DNA from: Tatumella morbirosei
Lineage (GTDB): Bacteria; Pseudomonadota; Gammaproteobacteria; Enterobacterales; Enterobacteriaceae
Assembly (NCBI RefSeq): GCF_000757425.2
Contig: NZ_JPKR02000001.1
Location: 1-64,000, forward strand
DNA: 64,000 nucleotides
Direction: 5' to 3'
The notes below the pieces were generated by a model, which ran no database searches, had not been told where the DNA came from, and saw only the letters and a program-made list of their open reading frames with translations. The translations under genes were made by a program, and so were the position numbers. Positions 1 through 9,376 of this stretch are shown one piece after another (the stretch's first letter is position 1; the number at the start of each line of letters is the position of its first letter).

Positions 1-42
1 CATCGCGTTTTTTTATGTCTGTAATGAGCTGTCAGGAATGAT

Positions 43-1053
43 TTACAGAGATTGTGCCGCAGCCATCGCCAGTGAGAACGAGTAGATACGTGCATCAATA
101 TCGAAGATTTGCCCGTTAACCATAAACTCATCGGCCTGATATTGTTGCTGAAGAGACGCCAGTCCCTGAGCTACGGACACCTGATCGCCGACCAGTGACA
201 TACCCAGAGCACGGTCGACACCGTATTTTTCTGCCGGCGACCAGATATGATCCATATTTTCCACCGGAGCCGGTAACGGGCCGGGCATACCACGGCGCAG
301 GTTAATAAATTGCTGCTGCTGTGAGGTGAACAGATAACGCGCTCTGGCTTTACTTTCCGCGGCAATCACATTCACTCCGATCATCACATAAGGCTCAGCC
401 AGCCGCGCTGACGGACGGAATTTCTCCCGGTAGAGAGTCACTGCCTGCGACAGCATGTCCGGAGCAAAATGAGAGGCGAAAGCAAACGGCAGTCCCAGAT
501 GTGCTGCCAGCTGTGCACTGTACAGACTGGAACCCAGCAACCATAACGGGATCTGCAGGTCAGTACCTGGCACCGGCTGAACGTCAAAATGGCTGCCAGC
601 CGGTGCATCAAACCAGCGGATCAGTTGTTCAATATCCTGCGGAAAGCTGTCTTCTGCGCTGCCACTCATATGGCGGCGTAACGCCATCATAGTCCGTTGG
701 TCTGAACCAGGCGCACGGCCGATACCTAAATCAATTCTTCCCGGATATAAGGTGGCAAGGGTACCAAACTGCTCAGCAATCACCAGAGGCGCGTGGTTAG
801 GTAGCATTACGCCGCCTGAACCGAGGTGTAAGTGTTGAGTATTTGCCGCAAGGTAGCCAATCAGTACCGAAGTGGCCGCGCTGGCAATCCCGGTCATATT
901 GTGATGTTCGGCCAGCCAGTAGCGATGATACCCGGCAGACTCGGCAAATCTGGCTAATGCCAGTGAATTGGTAAACGCGGCACGCGGATCAGACTGTTCC
1001 GGAATCGGAGACAGATCCAGTACCGAAAGTTTGAAGGGCTTGAGGTCAGACAT
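43..1053 (-). CDS. yhbW: LLM-class flavin-dependent oxidoreductase YhbW
   Basis: Luciferase-like (bacterial luciferase alpha/beta fold) monooxygenase that would use reduced flavin; its substrate is unknown. The protein is collinear with E. coli YhbW, including the [20 protein letters not shown] stretch, the [21 protein letters not shown] barrel segment and [21 protein letters not shown] start two codons upstream (1059) is possible, but the AAGG ribosome site lies 7 nt before the ATG at 1053, so 1053 is preferred (336 aa). It lies last in a minus-strand run behind ubiU-ubiV, the E. coli order; a 10-bp hairpin separates it from ubiV. Ubiquinone-related function is only suggested by neighbourhood. 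Confidence 0.9.
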   Translation of the reverse strand: MSDLKPFKLSVLDLSPIPEQSDPRAAFTNSLALARFAESAGYHRYWLAEHHNMTGIASAATSVLIGYLAANTQHLHLGSGGVMLPNHAPLVIAEQFGTLATLYPGRIDLGIGRAPGSDQRTMMALRRHMSGSAEDSFPQDIEQLIRWFDAPAGSHFDVQPVPGTDLQIPLWLLGSSLYSAQLAAHLGLPFAFASHFAPDMLSQAVTLYREKFRPSARLAEPYVMIGVNVIAAESKARARYLFTSQQQQFINLRRGMPGPLPAPVENMDHIWSPAEKYGVDRALGMSLVGDQVSVAQGLASLQQQYQADEFMVNGQIFDIDARIYSFSLAMAAAQSL

Positions 1054-1096
1054 ATTCATACCTTTATCACACCGGGATCTCTGGCGTATTACCGGC

Positions 1097-1121
1097 AGAG
1101 TGATGCAAAACGCATCACTCT
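1097..1121 (-). other. Perfect 10-bp hairpin between ubiV and yhbW
   Basis: Arms AGAGTGATGC and GCATCACTCT flank a 5-nt loop. On the minus strand there is no T-run after it, so it is not a typical intrinsic terminator; it may be a processing or mRNA-stability hairpin that separates expression of yhbW from ubiUV. Confidence 0.45.
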
Positions 1122-1145
1122 CAATGTATCGGTTTTTCTGTCGGA

Positions 1146-2048
1146 TCAGCTAAGCGGATTGTGCCCCGTCGCTGTCTGCAATGCCATCCCTTCAATATTA
1201 CGCCAGTAGCCATTGCAGTGAGTTGCGTCGGTAAGATCAAAAGGCATTGTTCCTTGCTGATTATCTCTAAACTGCTGTGTCAGCGCCGGTGTTTGCATAT
1301 CTTCCGGCGACAGGCGCAACACATCAACCATTGACTGCATGCCTTTTTGCTCATTCCCCAGGTGGTAGCAATAGCCACTCATGGTCTGAATTCCGTTCAG
1401 CACAAACACCGGCTGTCCTTCCTGAGAAAGTACCTTTCTGCCCTGTGGATAATGAAGGCAGCAGGTCTCACAATGATCTTTATCGCGGTTTTCTGAACGG
1501 GCAGTAAAGCAGCGTGCCGACAAGGCCAGTGGCAGATGCCCATAACCAAACACCTCTACTTCAAACCTGTCTCTGAAACCTGCATCTTCGCACTCCTTCA
1601 GTAGTGTCTCCAGCCAGTCACGGGACAATTCTACCGGCATGCACCAGCGCACCATTCCTTGTTTCAGTAATATTTTCAGACTGGCTGCGTTGTATATATT
1701 CAGCGAATGCCCGGCGACAAACGGCAGCCGGTGCTCTGCGGCAAGATTCACGGTGCCCATATCACTGGCTTCAATCATAAACTCACCATTAGTAACATAG
1801 CGTTTCAGCTCTTTCAGTTCTGAAGGTGATTGCAGTAAGGCCAGGGTACTCAAAACCACCTGCTTACCGGCAGCGGCCAGTTGGCGGGCCATCTCCATCC
1901 ACTGCGAAAAAGAAGTAGCACGCCGTTTACTACACACCGCTTCCCCAAGATAAATAATCTCAGCATCGCAGGTCGCGGCAGCACGATAAAATTCATTCAG
2001 AGTATCGGTTGGCCAGTACCAGAGCACTGGCCCGAGTGCATATTTCAT
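1146..2048 (-). CDS. ubiV: Oxygen-independent ubiquinone hydroxylation protein UbiV
   Basis: Peptidase-U32-family protein that works with UbiU as a [4Fe-4S] heterodimer in the O2-independent hydroxylation steps of ubiquinone synthesis, with UbiT as the lipid-binding partner. The iron-sulfur cysteines are seen: C39 (EAVCSKRR) and the cluster [18 protein letters not shown], matching the four ligands known in E. coli UbiV. The longest reading frame starts at 2066, but the ATG at 2048 has AGGA spaced 7 nt upstream and gives the E. coli-like N-terminus [13 protein letters not shown] (300 aa). It begins 8 bp after the ubiU stop, so the two are almost certainly cotranscribed. Confidence 0.95.
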   Translation of the reverse strand: MKYALGPVLWYWPTDTLNEFYRAAATCDAEIIYLGEAVCSKRRATSFSQWMEMARQLAAAGKQVVLSTLALLQSPSELKELKRYVTNGEFMIEASDMGTVNLAAEHRLPFVAGHSLNIYNAASLKILLKQGMVRWCMPVELSRDWLETLLKECEDAGFRDRFEVEVFGYGHLPLALSARCFTARSENRDKDHCETCCLHYPQGRKVLSQEGQPVFVLNGIQTMSGYCYHLGNEQKGMQSMVDVLRLSPEDMQTPALTQQFRDNQQGTMPFDLTDATHCNGYWRNIEGMALQTATGHNPLS

Positions 2049-2056
2049 GGTGGTTC

Positions 2057-3052
2057 CTATTGCCATTGGCGGTGCAAAGCACCGAGGGTAGTTTGTGTTC
2101 CTTCGGCCAGTTCGCTCAGTTGTTGCAGCCAGCGGGGGTCAATGGCGAAGTTATTGGGGGCGTGAAGGCAACGGTCAATCGCTTGTCGCCATACCGAAGA
2201 CACCTGACGGACATATGCCGGACTGCGCTGGCGGCCTTCAATTTTTACCGACACAATACCCATTCGTTGCAGTTCCGGTAGCAGGGCCAGGGTGTTCAGG
2301 CTGGTGGGTTCTTCCAGCACGTGGTAGCGCTGCCCCTCCACCTGATAACGCCCCTTGCACAGCGTCGGATAGCCGGTATTTTCCTGCGGGCTGAACCGGT
2401 CAATCAGCACATTATTAAGCCGCGACTCCATCCCCTGAGTGGTCTCTTCCCAGCGGACAAATCTGGCCGGAGAGCAGGCACCTACGGTGTTTGGGGATTC
2501 ACCGGTCATCCAGGAGGAAAGGTAACAGCGACCTTCAGCCATAATACACAGGCTGCCAAAAGCGAAGACCTCAAGCGGGACAGTGGTTTCGCGTGCCAAC
2601 TGACGAACCTGATGCAATGACAAAACCCGCGGCAAAACCACACGGTGCACAGAGAATTCACGCTGATAAAAGCGGATAGCTTCGGTGTTAGTGACGGAGG
2701 CCTGAACGGAAAGGTGACGTTCAGTCTGTGGATAGCGGCAACAGGCATAGTCGAGCAGTGCCGGGTCGGCCATGATTAATGCATCGGCGCCGCTGTTTAC
2801 CGCAATATCTACCGCCTGTTGCCAGCGCCTGAACCCTCCGGGATGGGCAAAGGTATTAATAGCAACATGTAATTTTTTGCGTTGCTGATGCAGATATTTT
2901 GCGGCCTGTTCCAGTCGTTCAGGGGTAAAGTTCAGCCCCGTGAAATGCCGTGCATTAGTGTCATCTTTCAGGCCAACATAGACTGCGTCGGCACCGTTTT
3001 CCGCCGCTGCTTTCAGTGCGGGAAGGTTACCTGCCGGACACAACAATTCCAT
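2057..3052 (-). CDS. ubiU: Oxygen-independent ubiquinone hydroxylation protein UbiU
   Basis: Peptidase-U32-family [4Fe-4S] partner of UbiV, needed for ubiquinone synthesis without oxygen. The 331-aa protein has the conserved start MELLCPAGNLPALKAA and cysteines at 169, 176, 193 and 232 (FGSLC, EGRC, VGAC, TLCKGR), the cluster ligands of the E. coli protein. It is first of the minus-strand ubiU-ubiV pair and is divergent from ubiT, the standard enterobacterial arrangement that makes the three accessory ubi genes share one control region. Confidence 0.95.
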   Translation of the reverse strand: MELLCPAGNLPALKAAAENGADAVYVGLKDDTNARHFTGLNFTPERLEQAAKYLHQQRKKLHVAINTFAHPGGFRRWQQAVDIAVNSGADALIMADPALLDYACCRYPQTERHLSVQASVTNTEAIRFYQREFSVHRVVLPRVLSLHQVRQLARETTVPLEVFAFGSLCIMAEGRCYLSSWMTGESPNTVGACSPARFVRWEETTQGMESRLNNVLIDRFSPQENTGYPTLCKGRYQVEGQRYHVLEEPTSLNTLALLPELQRMGIVSVKIEGRQRSPAYVRQVSSVWRQAIDRCLHAPNNFAIDPRWLQQLSELAEGTQTTLGALHRQWQ

Positions 3053-3109
3053 AGATATCTCCAGATAAAAGCCGGTGAAAAAGTGTAGGGAAATTTATCA
3101 GCCTGAAAG

Positions 3110-3123
3110 TTGATTCAGGGCAG
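3110..3123. promoter_or_regulatory. Weak FNR-like site in the ubiU/ubiT intergenic region
   Basis: TTGAT, a 4-nt spacer, then GGCAG. The left half matches the FNR consensus TTGATnnnnATCAA exactly; the right half is poor. FNR control of ubiTUV under anaerobiosis is known in E. coli, so the site is plausible, but the sequence alone is weak. Confidence 0.3.
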
Positions 3124-3205
3124 TGTATGACCGGATAGTCAAAAAAATCGTCGTCCGGGCAGATAAAATAGTGCTTCTGTTTTGAGTCAAGAGGAAAGGA
3201 AGACT

Positions 3206-3730
3206 ATGTTGCAACGGTTACATCATCAACTGGTTACCGGGTTACCCAAATTAGTGGCAGGCCCGCTGGGTATTCTGCCTTTTTCCTGCAAGAAAATGTT
3301 TCTCAGACAACTGATAAACTGGCAATACCAGCAACTGATTGCGGCCGGTGATGTTGACTTTTTGCAGGACCGTCGGTTAGGGATCGATATTCGCGATCTG
3401 CGTCTGCAATGGGTGATGACCCTGCAGCAAGGTCGGATCATTATTACCGATGATACTGTCGCCGATGTGTGGTTCAGAGCAGGAATTAATGACCTGATAT
3501 TACTCGCGGCAGGTCGGAAAGACCCGGATATGTTATTCTTCCAACGCCGGCTGGTAGTTGAGGGAGATACAGAGTTGGGATTAGCGGTAAAAAACCTGAT
3601 GGATGCTATTGAACCAGAGTCTATGCCGGTGTTATTACGTAACGGGTTGCAGCATCTGGCTGCATTTACAGAAGCAGGAATGACACAGGACGCCAGCGTT
3701 ATTACGGTGCGCGAAGAGAACTCATGCTAA
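3206..3730 (+). CDS. ubiT: Ubiquinone accessory factor UbiT (SCP2 domain)
   Basis: SCP2 sterol-carrier-like lipid-binding protein that serves the O2-independent ubiquinone pathway together with UbiU-UbiV. The SCP2 domain covers roughly residues 45-145 and includes the segment around DVWFRAGINDLILLAAGRKD and FFQRRLVVEGDTELGL. The frame opens upstream at a TTG (3182), but the ATG at 3206 is preceded by a strong GAGGAAAGGA box (3191-3200) and starts like its homologs (MLQRLHHQLV), giving 174 aa. It is divergent from ubiU and overlaps yhbS by 7 bp. Confidence 0.93.
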   Translation: MLQRLHHQLVTGLPKLVAGPLGILPFSCKKMFLRQLINWQYQQLIAAGDVDFLQDRRLGIDIRDLRLQWVMTLQQGRIIITDDTVADVWFRAGINDLILLAAGRKDPDMLFFQRRLVVEGDTELGLAVKNLMDAIEPESMPVLLRNGLQHLAAFTEAGMTQDASVITVREENSC

Positions 3731-4224
3731 TTCGAACTGAAATTGGTATTGATGCACCAGGCATCGACCGTTTATTAAAAGACAGTTTCCCTTCAGATCA
3801 GGAAGCTAAACGGGTCAGAGAACTGCGTGAGCAGGGGCTGCTTACCCTGGGGATTGTGGCGACCGATGATGAGGGGCAGGTACTGGGTTACGCGGCTTTC
3901 AGCCCCGTCACGTCGGACGGCGAAGACAGTGGCTGGGTTGCATTGTACCCACTCGCGGTGAGCCATGAGTTTCAACAGCAGACACTCGACCAACAACTGG
4001 TCTGCGAAGCCCTGGATACCCTGAATGAATTTGGCTACAGCGCGGTCATTGCCGAAAACAACATGGACTGTCTGATTCCGGTCGGGTTCACTGTTTCACA
4101 GGGGCTGAACTACCAGTGCCCGAAGGGGCATTCGCCGCAAACTCTGCTGGTTTATCCGTTGGCCAATGGCCCTACCGATACTCTCAGTGGGGAACTACAG
4201 TTCTCAGCCCCTTTTTATGGCTGA
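3724..4224 (+). CDS. yhbS: GNAT-family N-acetyltransferase YhbS
   Basis: Ortholog by position and sequence of YhbS, a GNAT acetyltransferase-fold protein of unknown substrate; 166 aa starting [18 protein letters not shown], with the [17 protein letters not shown] beta-strand core. Its ATG lies inside the end of ubiT (ATGCTAA overlap), implying translational coupling. Oddity: the acetyl-CoA pyrophosphate loop, normally an R/QxxGxG/A motif after the PLAV strand, reads EFQQQTLDQ here and has lost its glycines, so acetyltransferase activity is doubtful. It converges on yhbQ with a 10-bp 3' overlap. Confidence 0.88.
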   Translation: MLIRTEIGIDAPGIDRLLKDSFPSDQEAKRVRELREQGLLTLGIVATDDEGQVLGYAAFSPVTSDGEDSGWVALYPLAVSHEFQQQTLDQQLVCEALDTLNEFGYSAVIAENNMDCLIPVGFTVSQGLNYQCPKGHSPQTLLVYPLANGPTDTLSGELQFSAPFYG

Positions 4225-4511
4225 CCTGTCAGCCAGAGTAACAGATTGTCAGGTTGCTGCTCCACCAGTCGCAGTTTATCTGCCCGTGGCTGTTGTTTAA
4301 GCCGGTATTCAAGTTTCGATGCCCGCGACCGGTCACCGGCAGGACACTGGAAAACCAGCGTCAGTGGCCCTTTACCCCGTAAGGCTTTTGCGCCGGTGCC
4401 CTGCTGATGCTGCAAAAAACGCCGGGCAACATCGGTAGTGATCCCGGTATACAGCGCACCTGATGCGGTACGCACCATGTAAAGGAACCAGCAATCTTCT
4501 GTTGTCTGCAT
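4215..4511 (-). CDS. yhbQ: GIY-YIG nuclease superfamily protein YhbQ
   Basis: 98-aa single-domain GIY-YIG endonuclease-like protein of the UPF0213 family. The motif is seen as [20 protein letters not shown] followed by [10 protein letters not shown], with later K/R-rich [19 protein letters not shown]. YhbQ-type proteins cut DNA in vitro; the cellular role is unsettled. Convergent with yhbS, as in E. coli. Confidence 0.93.
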   Translation of the reverse strand: MQTTEDCWFLYMVRTASGALYTGITTDVARRFLQHQQGTGAKALRGKGPLTLVFQCPAGDRSRASKLEYRLKQQPRADKLRLVEQQPDNLLLWLTGQP

Positions 4512-4591
4512 CTTTTTCCGTCCTGATCAGAGCAGGCAGTGTAGCGTGCTGTTTGTAACGATGCCATTGGTGAGTGGCTAAGGTTCTGAAT

Positions 4592-5020
4592 TTGTCTGAT
4601 TTAAAGCATTGCATTGACTATCTGAAAAAAAACCATGTACTGACCCTGTGTGCCGGGAGTGGCGAAACGCTGTGGGCCGCAAATTGTTTTTATGTCTTTG
4701 ATGAACAGAGCGTCTGTTTCTGGCTGATGACCGAAGATACCACCCGACACGGACAACTGATGTTGGAAAACCCGCGGGTGGTGGGTACAGTCACGGCGAC
4801 ACCTAAATCCGTCATGCTGATTAAAGGGGTCCAGTATGCCGGCGAGATTTTTCGCCCGCAGGGCCAAAGAGAACAGCAGGCGCTGGCCAGTTATCAGAAG
4901 AAATTTCCGATAGCTAAAGCCATGAAAGCTCCGTTGTGGGAAATTCGTCTTGATGAACTAAAAATGACCAACAACACCCTCGGATTTGGTAAAAAAATTC
5001 ACTGGCAACGCTCCTCCTAA
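4592..5020 (+). CDS. yhbP: YhbP-family pyridoxamine-phosphate-oxidase-like protein
   Basis: Small UPF0306 protein with a flavin-binding split-barrel (PNPOx-like) fold; biochemical role unknown. Characteristic segments are ANCFYVFDEQSVCFWLMTEDTTRH, KSVMLIKGVQYAGEIF and the C-terminal WEIRLDELKMTNNTLGFGKKIHW. The frame is open from a GTG at 4574, but the TTG at 4592 aligns exactly with residue 1 of E. coli YhbP and has AAGG 8 nt upstream, so a TTG start (142 aa) is preferred. Closes the yhb synteny block. Confidence 0.87.
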   Translation: MSDLKHCIDYLKKNHVLTLCAGSGETLWAANCFYVFDEQSVCFWLMTEDTTRHGQLMLENPRVVGTVTATPKSVMLIKGVQYAGEIFRPQGQREQQALASYQKKFPIAKAMKAPLWEIRLDELKMTNNTLGFGKKIHWQRSS

Positions 5021-5433
5021 TGGTTTTCTGCTCAGTTCCTGCCCGATGACATAACGATCTTTAAGCCGGTGGGTTATGTCATCTGCTGGTCCTTCCCTGC
5101 AACACACACCTCCTGTCATCCTGGTTTTATCTTACTTAAAAAACATTTTTTTAACAAGAATAAGTTTATAGCATTCATAAAGTTAAATATTATTAACTAA
5201 TTTCATTTGCAATCATCGACTGTGTTATATATTAGTTAACTCCGGCTCAGCCATCGGATGGCCTTGATCCCTGATTTAACCTGTATAACTTATTATAATT
5301 TTTTTTCGCCTGAGAATTCAGGCGCTGTGAGCAATTCACCTGCTAAATGTAAAACAGTAATTTATTTCATTATTTAATGTTTATTGAACAATGATTTATT
5401 CACAACCATCTGTTTTGAGGAAGGGGGGGATAT
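5021..5433. other. Long AT-rich intergenic region, hairpins only
   Basis: 413 bp without a credible gene. An 11-bp perfect inverted repeat (GATGACATAAC at 5045-5055, GTTATGTCATC at 5073-5083) follows yhbP and lacks a T-run. A second palindrome (CGCCTGA/TCAGGCG, 5307-5324) is preceded rather than followed by a T-tract. The 3' half is very AT-rich and ends with a G-rich ribosome site for the acyltransferase. Confidence 0.6.
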
Positions 5434-6636
5434 ATGCAAAACAGTACATCTTCTGAGCAGTCTGCCTGGTCATCGACTGCCCACCATATCGTTCAGCGTA
5501 ATGAGAAAGGAATGTTACCTAACCTGACCTCACTGAACGGTATCAGGTTTATAGCCGCCATAAGTGTATTTCTGTTTCATTCATCACTGACACCAATTCT
5601 CGCGCCGTTCTCAAATCCGGCGGTCAGCGACTGGTATTATGTCATTTTTAGTAAGACCGGTTGGGTCAGTGTGTCGATGTTTTTCATTCTTAGCGGTTTC
5701 GTGATGGGCTGGTCATCCCGGCCGGTCGATCATCCCATCCGCTTTTACATGCGCCGTTTCGCAAAAATTTACCCGGTGAATGTGGTGGTGATGCTGATAA
5801 CGCTGGTGACAGGAGTGATTAGTTTTCATCGGCCGGATATCTGGTTTCCCAACCTGTTACTGGTGCAAACCTGGATCCCGCGTGCTGAGAATTATATTGG
5901 CGGAAATACCCCCAGCTGGTTCCTCTGCGCTATTATCCTGTTTTATGTGATCTTCCCGGTGGTTTATCGCTGGGTCAAAGCCATTCCGGCCGACAAACTA
6001 TGGACCACCATTTTCCTCTGCTATGCAGGTATGATCCTGAGTCAGTTAATTATTTATTATTTCACACATAACGAAGCGCCGTTGCCGGGCTGGCCATTCC
6101 GGGTCGGTGAAATTCAATGGTGGATTTCCTACACCTTTCCACTGACCCGCGTTTTTGAGTTTGTTATTGGACTGGTTTTATCCAGGATTATTCTTGAGGG
6201 TTACTTTATCCGGATCAGCGTTGTCACCAGTACCTTGTTGCTGCTGGCAAGCTATGTGATTGATGTGAACCTGCCTTTCCAGTTCAGTTATAACCTGATC
6301 ACGTTGTATCCTTTAGTCTTCCTGCTGGGCTCGCTGGCGGTCGGGGATGTGCGTGGGAAGCGGTCATTCCTCAATTTACCGGTCATGCAGTGGTTGGGCA
6401 ACATATCGTTCGGCTTCTATATGATTCATTTTTCCGTACTGATCGTGTTGAAGCGCTGGAGTGGTGACACAAAATATGATTTTTCTCATGGGATCCTGCT
6501 GGTGGCGTTGGCCGCAGTGGTCAGTGTGCTACTCGGCTGGGCGCTGTATAAGTATGTGGAAATTCCCTGTGGCAATTATCTTAACTCACTGACCAAAGGC
6601 AAAAAAACTGCACGCACCATGACTGAAGCGGGCTGA
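5434..6636 (+). CDS. Acyltransferase-3 family membrane protein (OafA/YrhL-like)
   Basis: 400-aa integral membrane acyltransferase, typically adding acetyl or other acyl groups to surface polysaccharides or lipids. The family start motif is seen at about residues 30-50 (LTSLNGIRFIAAISVFLFHSSL, with the conserved His) and is followed by about ten hydrophobic helices and the YMRRFAKIYPVN motif near residue 105. The ATG at 5434 has a GAGGAAGGGGGGGA box. It is a single-gene unit in a long AT-rich spacer and is not part of the yhb synteny, suggesting acquisition. Substrate cannot be told. Confidence 0.88.
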   Translation: MQNSTSSEQSAWSSTAHHIVQRNEKGMLPNLTSLNGIRFIAAISVFLFHSSLTPILAPFSNPAVSDWYYVIFSKTGWVSVSMFFILSGFVMGWSSRPVDHPIRFYMRRFAKIYPVNVVVMLITLVTGVISFHRPDIWFPNLLLVQTWIPRAENYIGGNTPSWFLCAIILFYVIFPVVYRWVKAIPADKLWTTIFLCYAGMILSQLIIYYFTHNEAPLPGWPFRVGEIQWWISYTFPLTRVFEFVIGLVLSRIILEGYFIRISVVTSTLLLLASYVIDVNLPFQFSYNLITLYPLVFLLGSLAVGDVRGKRSFLNLPVMQWLGNISFGFYMIHFSVLIVLKRWSGDTKYDFSHGILLVALAAVVSVLLGWALYKYVEIPCGNYLNSLTKGKKTARTMTEAG

Positions 6637-6663
6637 CGGCAATATCGGCAGTTGCATGCCACC

Positions 6664-6689
6664 CCGTCGGCCCGGAATCGGGCCGGCGG
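6664..6689. terminator. Bidirectional hairpin between acyltransferase and nrdG
   Basis: GC-rich 11-bp stem (CGGCCCG/CGGGCCG core, one G-T pair) with a GAAT loop, placed between converging genes. No long T-run, so its efficiency is uncertain. Confidence 0.55.
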
Positions 6690-6690
6690 C

Positions 6691-7155
6691 TCAGCGCAGA
6701 TACCAGATGCGTTGGTTTTTACTGCCGCGCCATTTGAGCGTCAGATCTTTCTGGCTTTCTATAAATTTACCATCGATCAATACGTTAACGCGGCGGATGA
6801 TGTCGCGTTGTGTGTCACTTAGCCAGTGAAAACGATAGCCAGTCCATAACCAGATATCTTTGCCAGGGCATTCATCCACCACCCGGCTGACCAGTTGTCG
6901 CACCGCACTCAGATTGGCCGGATGTAAAGGATCGCCGCCGGAGAGCGACAGGCCCTGACGACGAATCCGGGTATCGTTAAGATCGGCAATAATCTGGTCT
7001 TCCAGCTCATGGGTGAACGGGTGGCCGGAATCCACCCGCCAGGTAGACTGGTTGTAGCATCCCCGGCAATGGTGCTCGCAGCCGGCAACAAACAGCGTAC
7101 AGCGGGTACCGGGCCCGTTAATCACATCCAGTGGATAATAACGGTGGTAATTCAT
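6691..7155 (-). CDS. nrdG: Anaerobic ribonucleotide reductase activating protein NrdG
   Basis: Radical-SAM enzyme that makes the glycyl radical on NrdD during anaerobic growth. The CxxxCxxC cluster motif is CEHHCRGC (residues 26-33), followed by SGGDPL, the SAM-binding GGxP-like segment. Upstream Met codons are open to 7176, but the ATG at 7155 gives the standard MNYHRYYPLDVINGPGTRC start (154 aa) and lies 4 nt after the nrdD stop. Second gene of the nrdDG operon. Confidence 0.96.
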   Translation of the reverse strand: MNYHRYYPLDVINGPGTRCTLFVAGCEHHCRGCYNQSTWRVDSGHPFTHELEDQIIADLNDTRIRRQGLSLSGGDPLHPANLSAVRQLVSRVVDECPGKDIWLWTGYRFHWLSDTQRDIIRRVNVLIDGKFIESQKDLTLKWRGSKNQRIWYLR

Positions 7156-7159
7156 GTCA

Positions 7160-9298
7160 CTACCCCGGGAAACCATTCTGCAAATGTTTCACCCGACGTT
7201 TAACCTCTTCCTGTTTACCGGCATTAAACGGCCTGGCATCCGGGCTACCTAGGTATCCGCAGACTCTGCGGGTCACTGATACTCTGGCCGAATTATGATT
7301 ACCGCATTGCGGGCAGGTAAATCCTTTACTGGTACAGCTAAATTCTCCTTTGAAACCGCAGTCGTAACATTCATCAATCGGTGTATTGGTACCATAGTAA
7401 GGAATCCGGGAATAGCTGTAGTCCCAGACATCTTCCAGGGCTTTCAGGTTATGGCGCAGATTAGGATATTCGCCGTAACAGATAAATCCGCCATTAGCGA
7501 TTTCCGGATAAGGGGCTTCGAAATCAATTTTATCGTACGGGTTCGCTGTTTTTTCCACATCCAGATGGAAACTGTTGGTGTAATAGCCTTTGTCGGTCAC
7601 ACCCTGAATCACCCCAAATTCAGCGGCATCCAGCCGGCAAAAACGGTCGCACAGGTTTTCGCTGGGTGTACTGTAAAGACTGAATCCGTAACCGGTGTCA
7701 GTTTTCCATTGATCGGTCGCCTGACGTAACCGGTGCACGATAGCCTGTGCTTTCTGTTGTAGTTCAGTGGAATCGAACAGATGTTGCCGGTTGCCGGTCA
7801 GGGCATTAATGGTCTCATGCAGGCCAATATAGCCCAGCGAAATGGAGGCCCGGCCATTGCGGAAAATCTTACCGACTTTCTCATCTGCCTGTAACCGGAC
7901 ACCACAGGCACCTTCCATATACAGAATAGGAGCCACCCGTGCACAGGTGTTTTCCAGACGACTGATACGTGTCATCAGCGCCTGCCGTGCTACTTCCAGC
8001 CGACTCTCCAGCAGAGACCAGAAGCGGGTTTCATCGCCTTCAGCCTGCAACGCGATACGTGGCAAATTCAGGCTGACCACCCCAATATTATTTCGTCCTT
8101 CATGGATTTGCTGACCGTTTTCTTCATAGACTCCCAAAAAGCTCCGGCAGCCCATAGGGGTTTTAAATGACCCCGTCACTTTGACGACCTGATCATAATT
8201 CAGGATATCGGGGTACATTCGCTGGCTGGCGCACTCCAGAGCCAGTTGCTTAATATCATAATTGATATCTTCGGGGCGATGATTCACTCCTTCCCGAATC
8301 GCGAACACCAGTTTAGGGAAAACCGCGGTTTTATGATTTTTTCCTAACCCGTTAATCCGGTTTTGCAGGATGGATATCTGTATCAGCCGGGAAGCCCGGG
8401 TGGTGCCCAAACCGAAGCCAAAGGTGACAAAGGGGGTCTGACCATTGGCCGTGTGCAGGGTATTCACTTCATATTCCAGCGACTGAAAAGCATCAAAACA
8501 CTCTTTACGGGTACGGGCATCGGCATAGCCTTCCACATCATGAATTTGCCATTCCCTGGCAATTTCACGATGCCGTTGCAGGCTGGCTTCAACATACGGG
8601 GCCAGTACTTCATCAATCCGGTTGATGGTGGTGCCGCCATAAATATGGCTGGCGACCTGGGCAATGATTTGCGCAGTGACCGCGGTGGCGGTGGCTATCG
8701 ATTTCGGTGGAGTGATTTCGGCATTACCCATTTTGAATCCGCGGGTAAGCATGCCCTGCAGATCAATCAACATGCAGTTAAACATCGGGAAGAACGGTGA
8801 ATAATCCAGATCGTGGTAGTGGATATCGCCGCGATCATGGGCCTGCATGACTGACGCAGGTAAAATATGCTGCCTGGCGTAATGCTTTGCCACAATCCCT
8901 GCCAGCAAATCCCGCTGGGTAGGAATCACTTTGCTGTCCTTATTAGCATTTTCGTTCAGCAGGGCTGCATTAGTCTGTTCGACCAGTCCCTGAATTTCCT
9001 GATGCAGGCGGCCGCGCTGTTCCCTGGCTTTATCACGGTCATGGCGGTATTCAATATAGCTTCTGGCGATGGCCGGGTAACAGCCAGCCATTAAGCCGTT
9101 TTCGACTGTTTGTTGTATCCGGCTGATATCCAGTTCCGGAAACTGGCTGAGTTCCTCACAGATTTTTGTGGTAATCGTTTCACAATAGTTATTATCTGAC
9201 ACCCCGGCAGCCCGGGCCGCCGCACAAATTGCATTGAAGATCCTTTGGCGACAAAAAGCTACCTTGCAGCCATCCCGTTTAATAACGAAGTTAATCAT
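7160..9298 (-). CDS. nrdD: Anaerobic ribonucleoside-triphosphate reductase NrdD
   Basis: Class III ribonucleotide reductase, supplying dNTPs without oxygen. It has an N-terminal ATP-cone, a conserved core (HYHDLDYSPFFPMFNCMLID, KTPMGCRSFLG) and a C-terminal zinc site (CYDCGF and CPQCGN) followed by the glycyl-radical loop RRVCGYLGSPDARPFNAGKQ near residue 680. A GTG three codons upstream (9307) is possible, but the ATG at 9298 matches the E. coli start by length (712 aa) and has GGTGAG before it. Cotranscribed with nrdG. Confidence 0.97.
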   Translation of the reverse strand: MINFVIKRDGCKVAFCRQRIFNAICAAARAAGVSDNNYCETITTKICEELSQFPELDISRIQQTVENGLMAGCYPAIARSYIEYRHDRDKAREQRGRLHQEIQGLVEQTNAALLNENANKDSKVIPTQRDLLAGIVAKHYARQHILPASVMQAHDRGDIHYHDLDYSPFFPMFNCMLIDLQGMLTRGFKMGNAEITPPKSIATATAVTAQIIAQVASHIYGGTTINRIDEVLAPYVEASLQRHREIAREWQIHDVEGYADARTRKECFDAFQSLEYEVNTLHTANGQTPFVTFGFGLGTTRASRLIQISILQNRINGLGKNHKTAVFPKLVFAIREGVNHRPEDINYDIKQLALECASQRMYPDILNYDQVVKVTGSFKTPMGCRSFLGVYEENGQQIHEGRNNIGVVSLNLPRIALQAEGDETRFWSLLESRLEVARQALMTRISRLENTCARVAPILYMEGACGVRLQADEKVGKIFRNGRASISLGYIGLHETINALTGNRQHLFDSTELQQKAQAIVHRLRQATDQWKTDTGYGFSLYSTPSENLCDRFCRLDAAEFGVIQGVTDKGYYTNSFHLDVEKTANPYDKIDFEAPYPEIANGGFICYGEYPNLRHNLKALEDVWDYSYSRIPYYGTNTPIDECYDCGFKGEFSCTSKGFTCPQCGNHNSARVSVTRRVCGYLGSPDARPFNAGKQEEVKRRVKHLQNGFPG

Positions 9299-9335
9299 CT
9301 CACTCACCCATATGTGGCGTTTTTTGTCATTTTAA

Positions 9336-9351
9336 ACACAACATATAGTGT
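9336..9351 (-). promoter_or_regulatory. NrdR box upstream of nrdD (with weaker partner 31 bp away)
   Basis: ACACAACATATAGTGT matches the NrdR consensus ACACwATATATwGTGT at all but one position. A degenerate second box lies at 9305-9320, exactly 31 bp closer to the gene, the spacing usual for paired NrdR boxes. NrdR would repress the operon when dATP/ATP is high. Confidence 0.72.
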
Positions 9352-9376
9352 TTTCTGTGGAATAGTTGGTGAGAGT

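Noticed and set aside
5307-5324. CGCCTGA/TCAGGCG hairpin as a terminator
   Set aside because: The T-tract precedes the stem on the plus strand, and the minus strand would have an A-tract after it; it cannot act as an intrinsic terminator in either direction.
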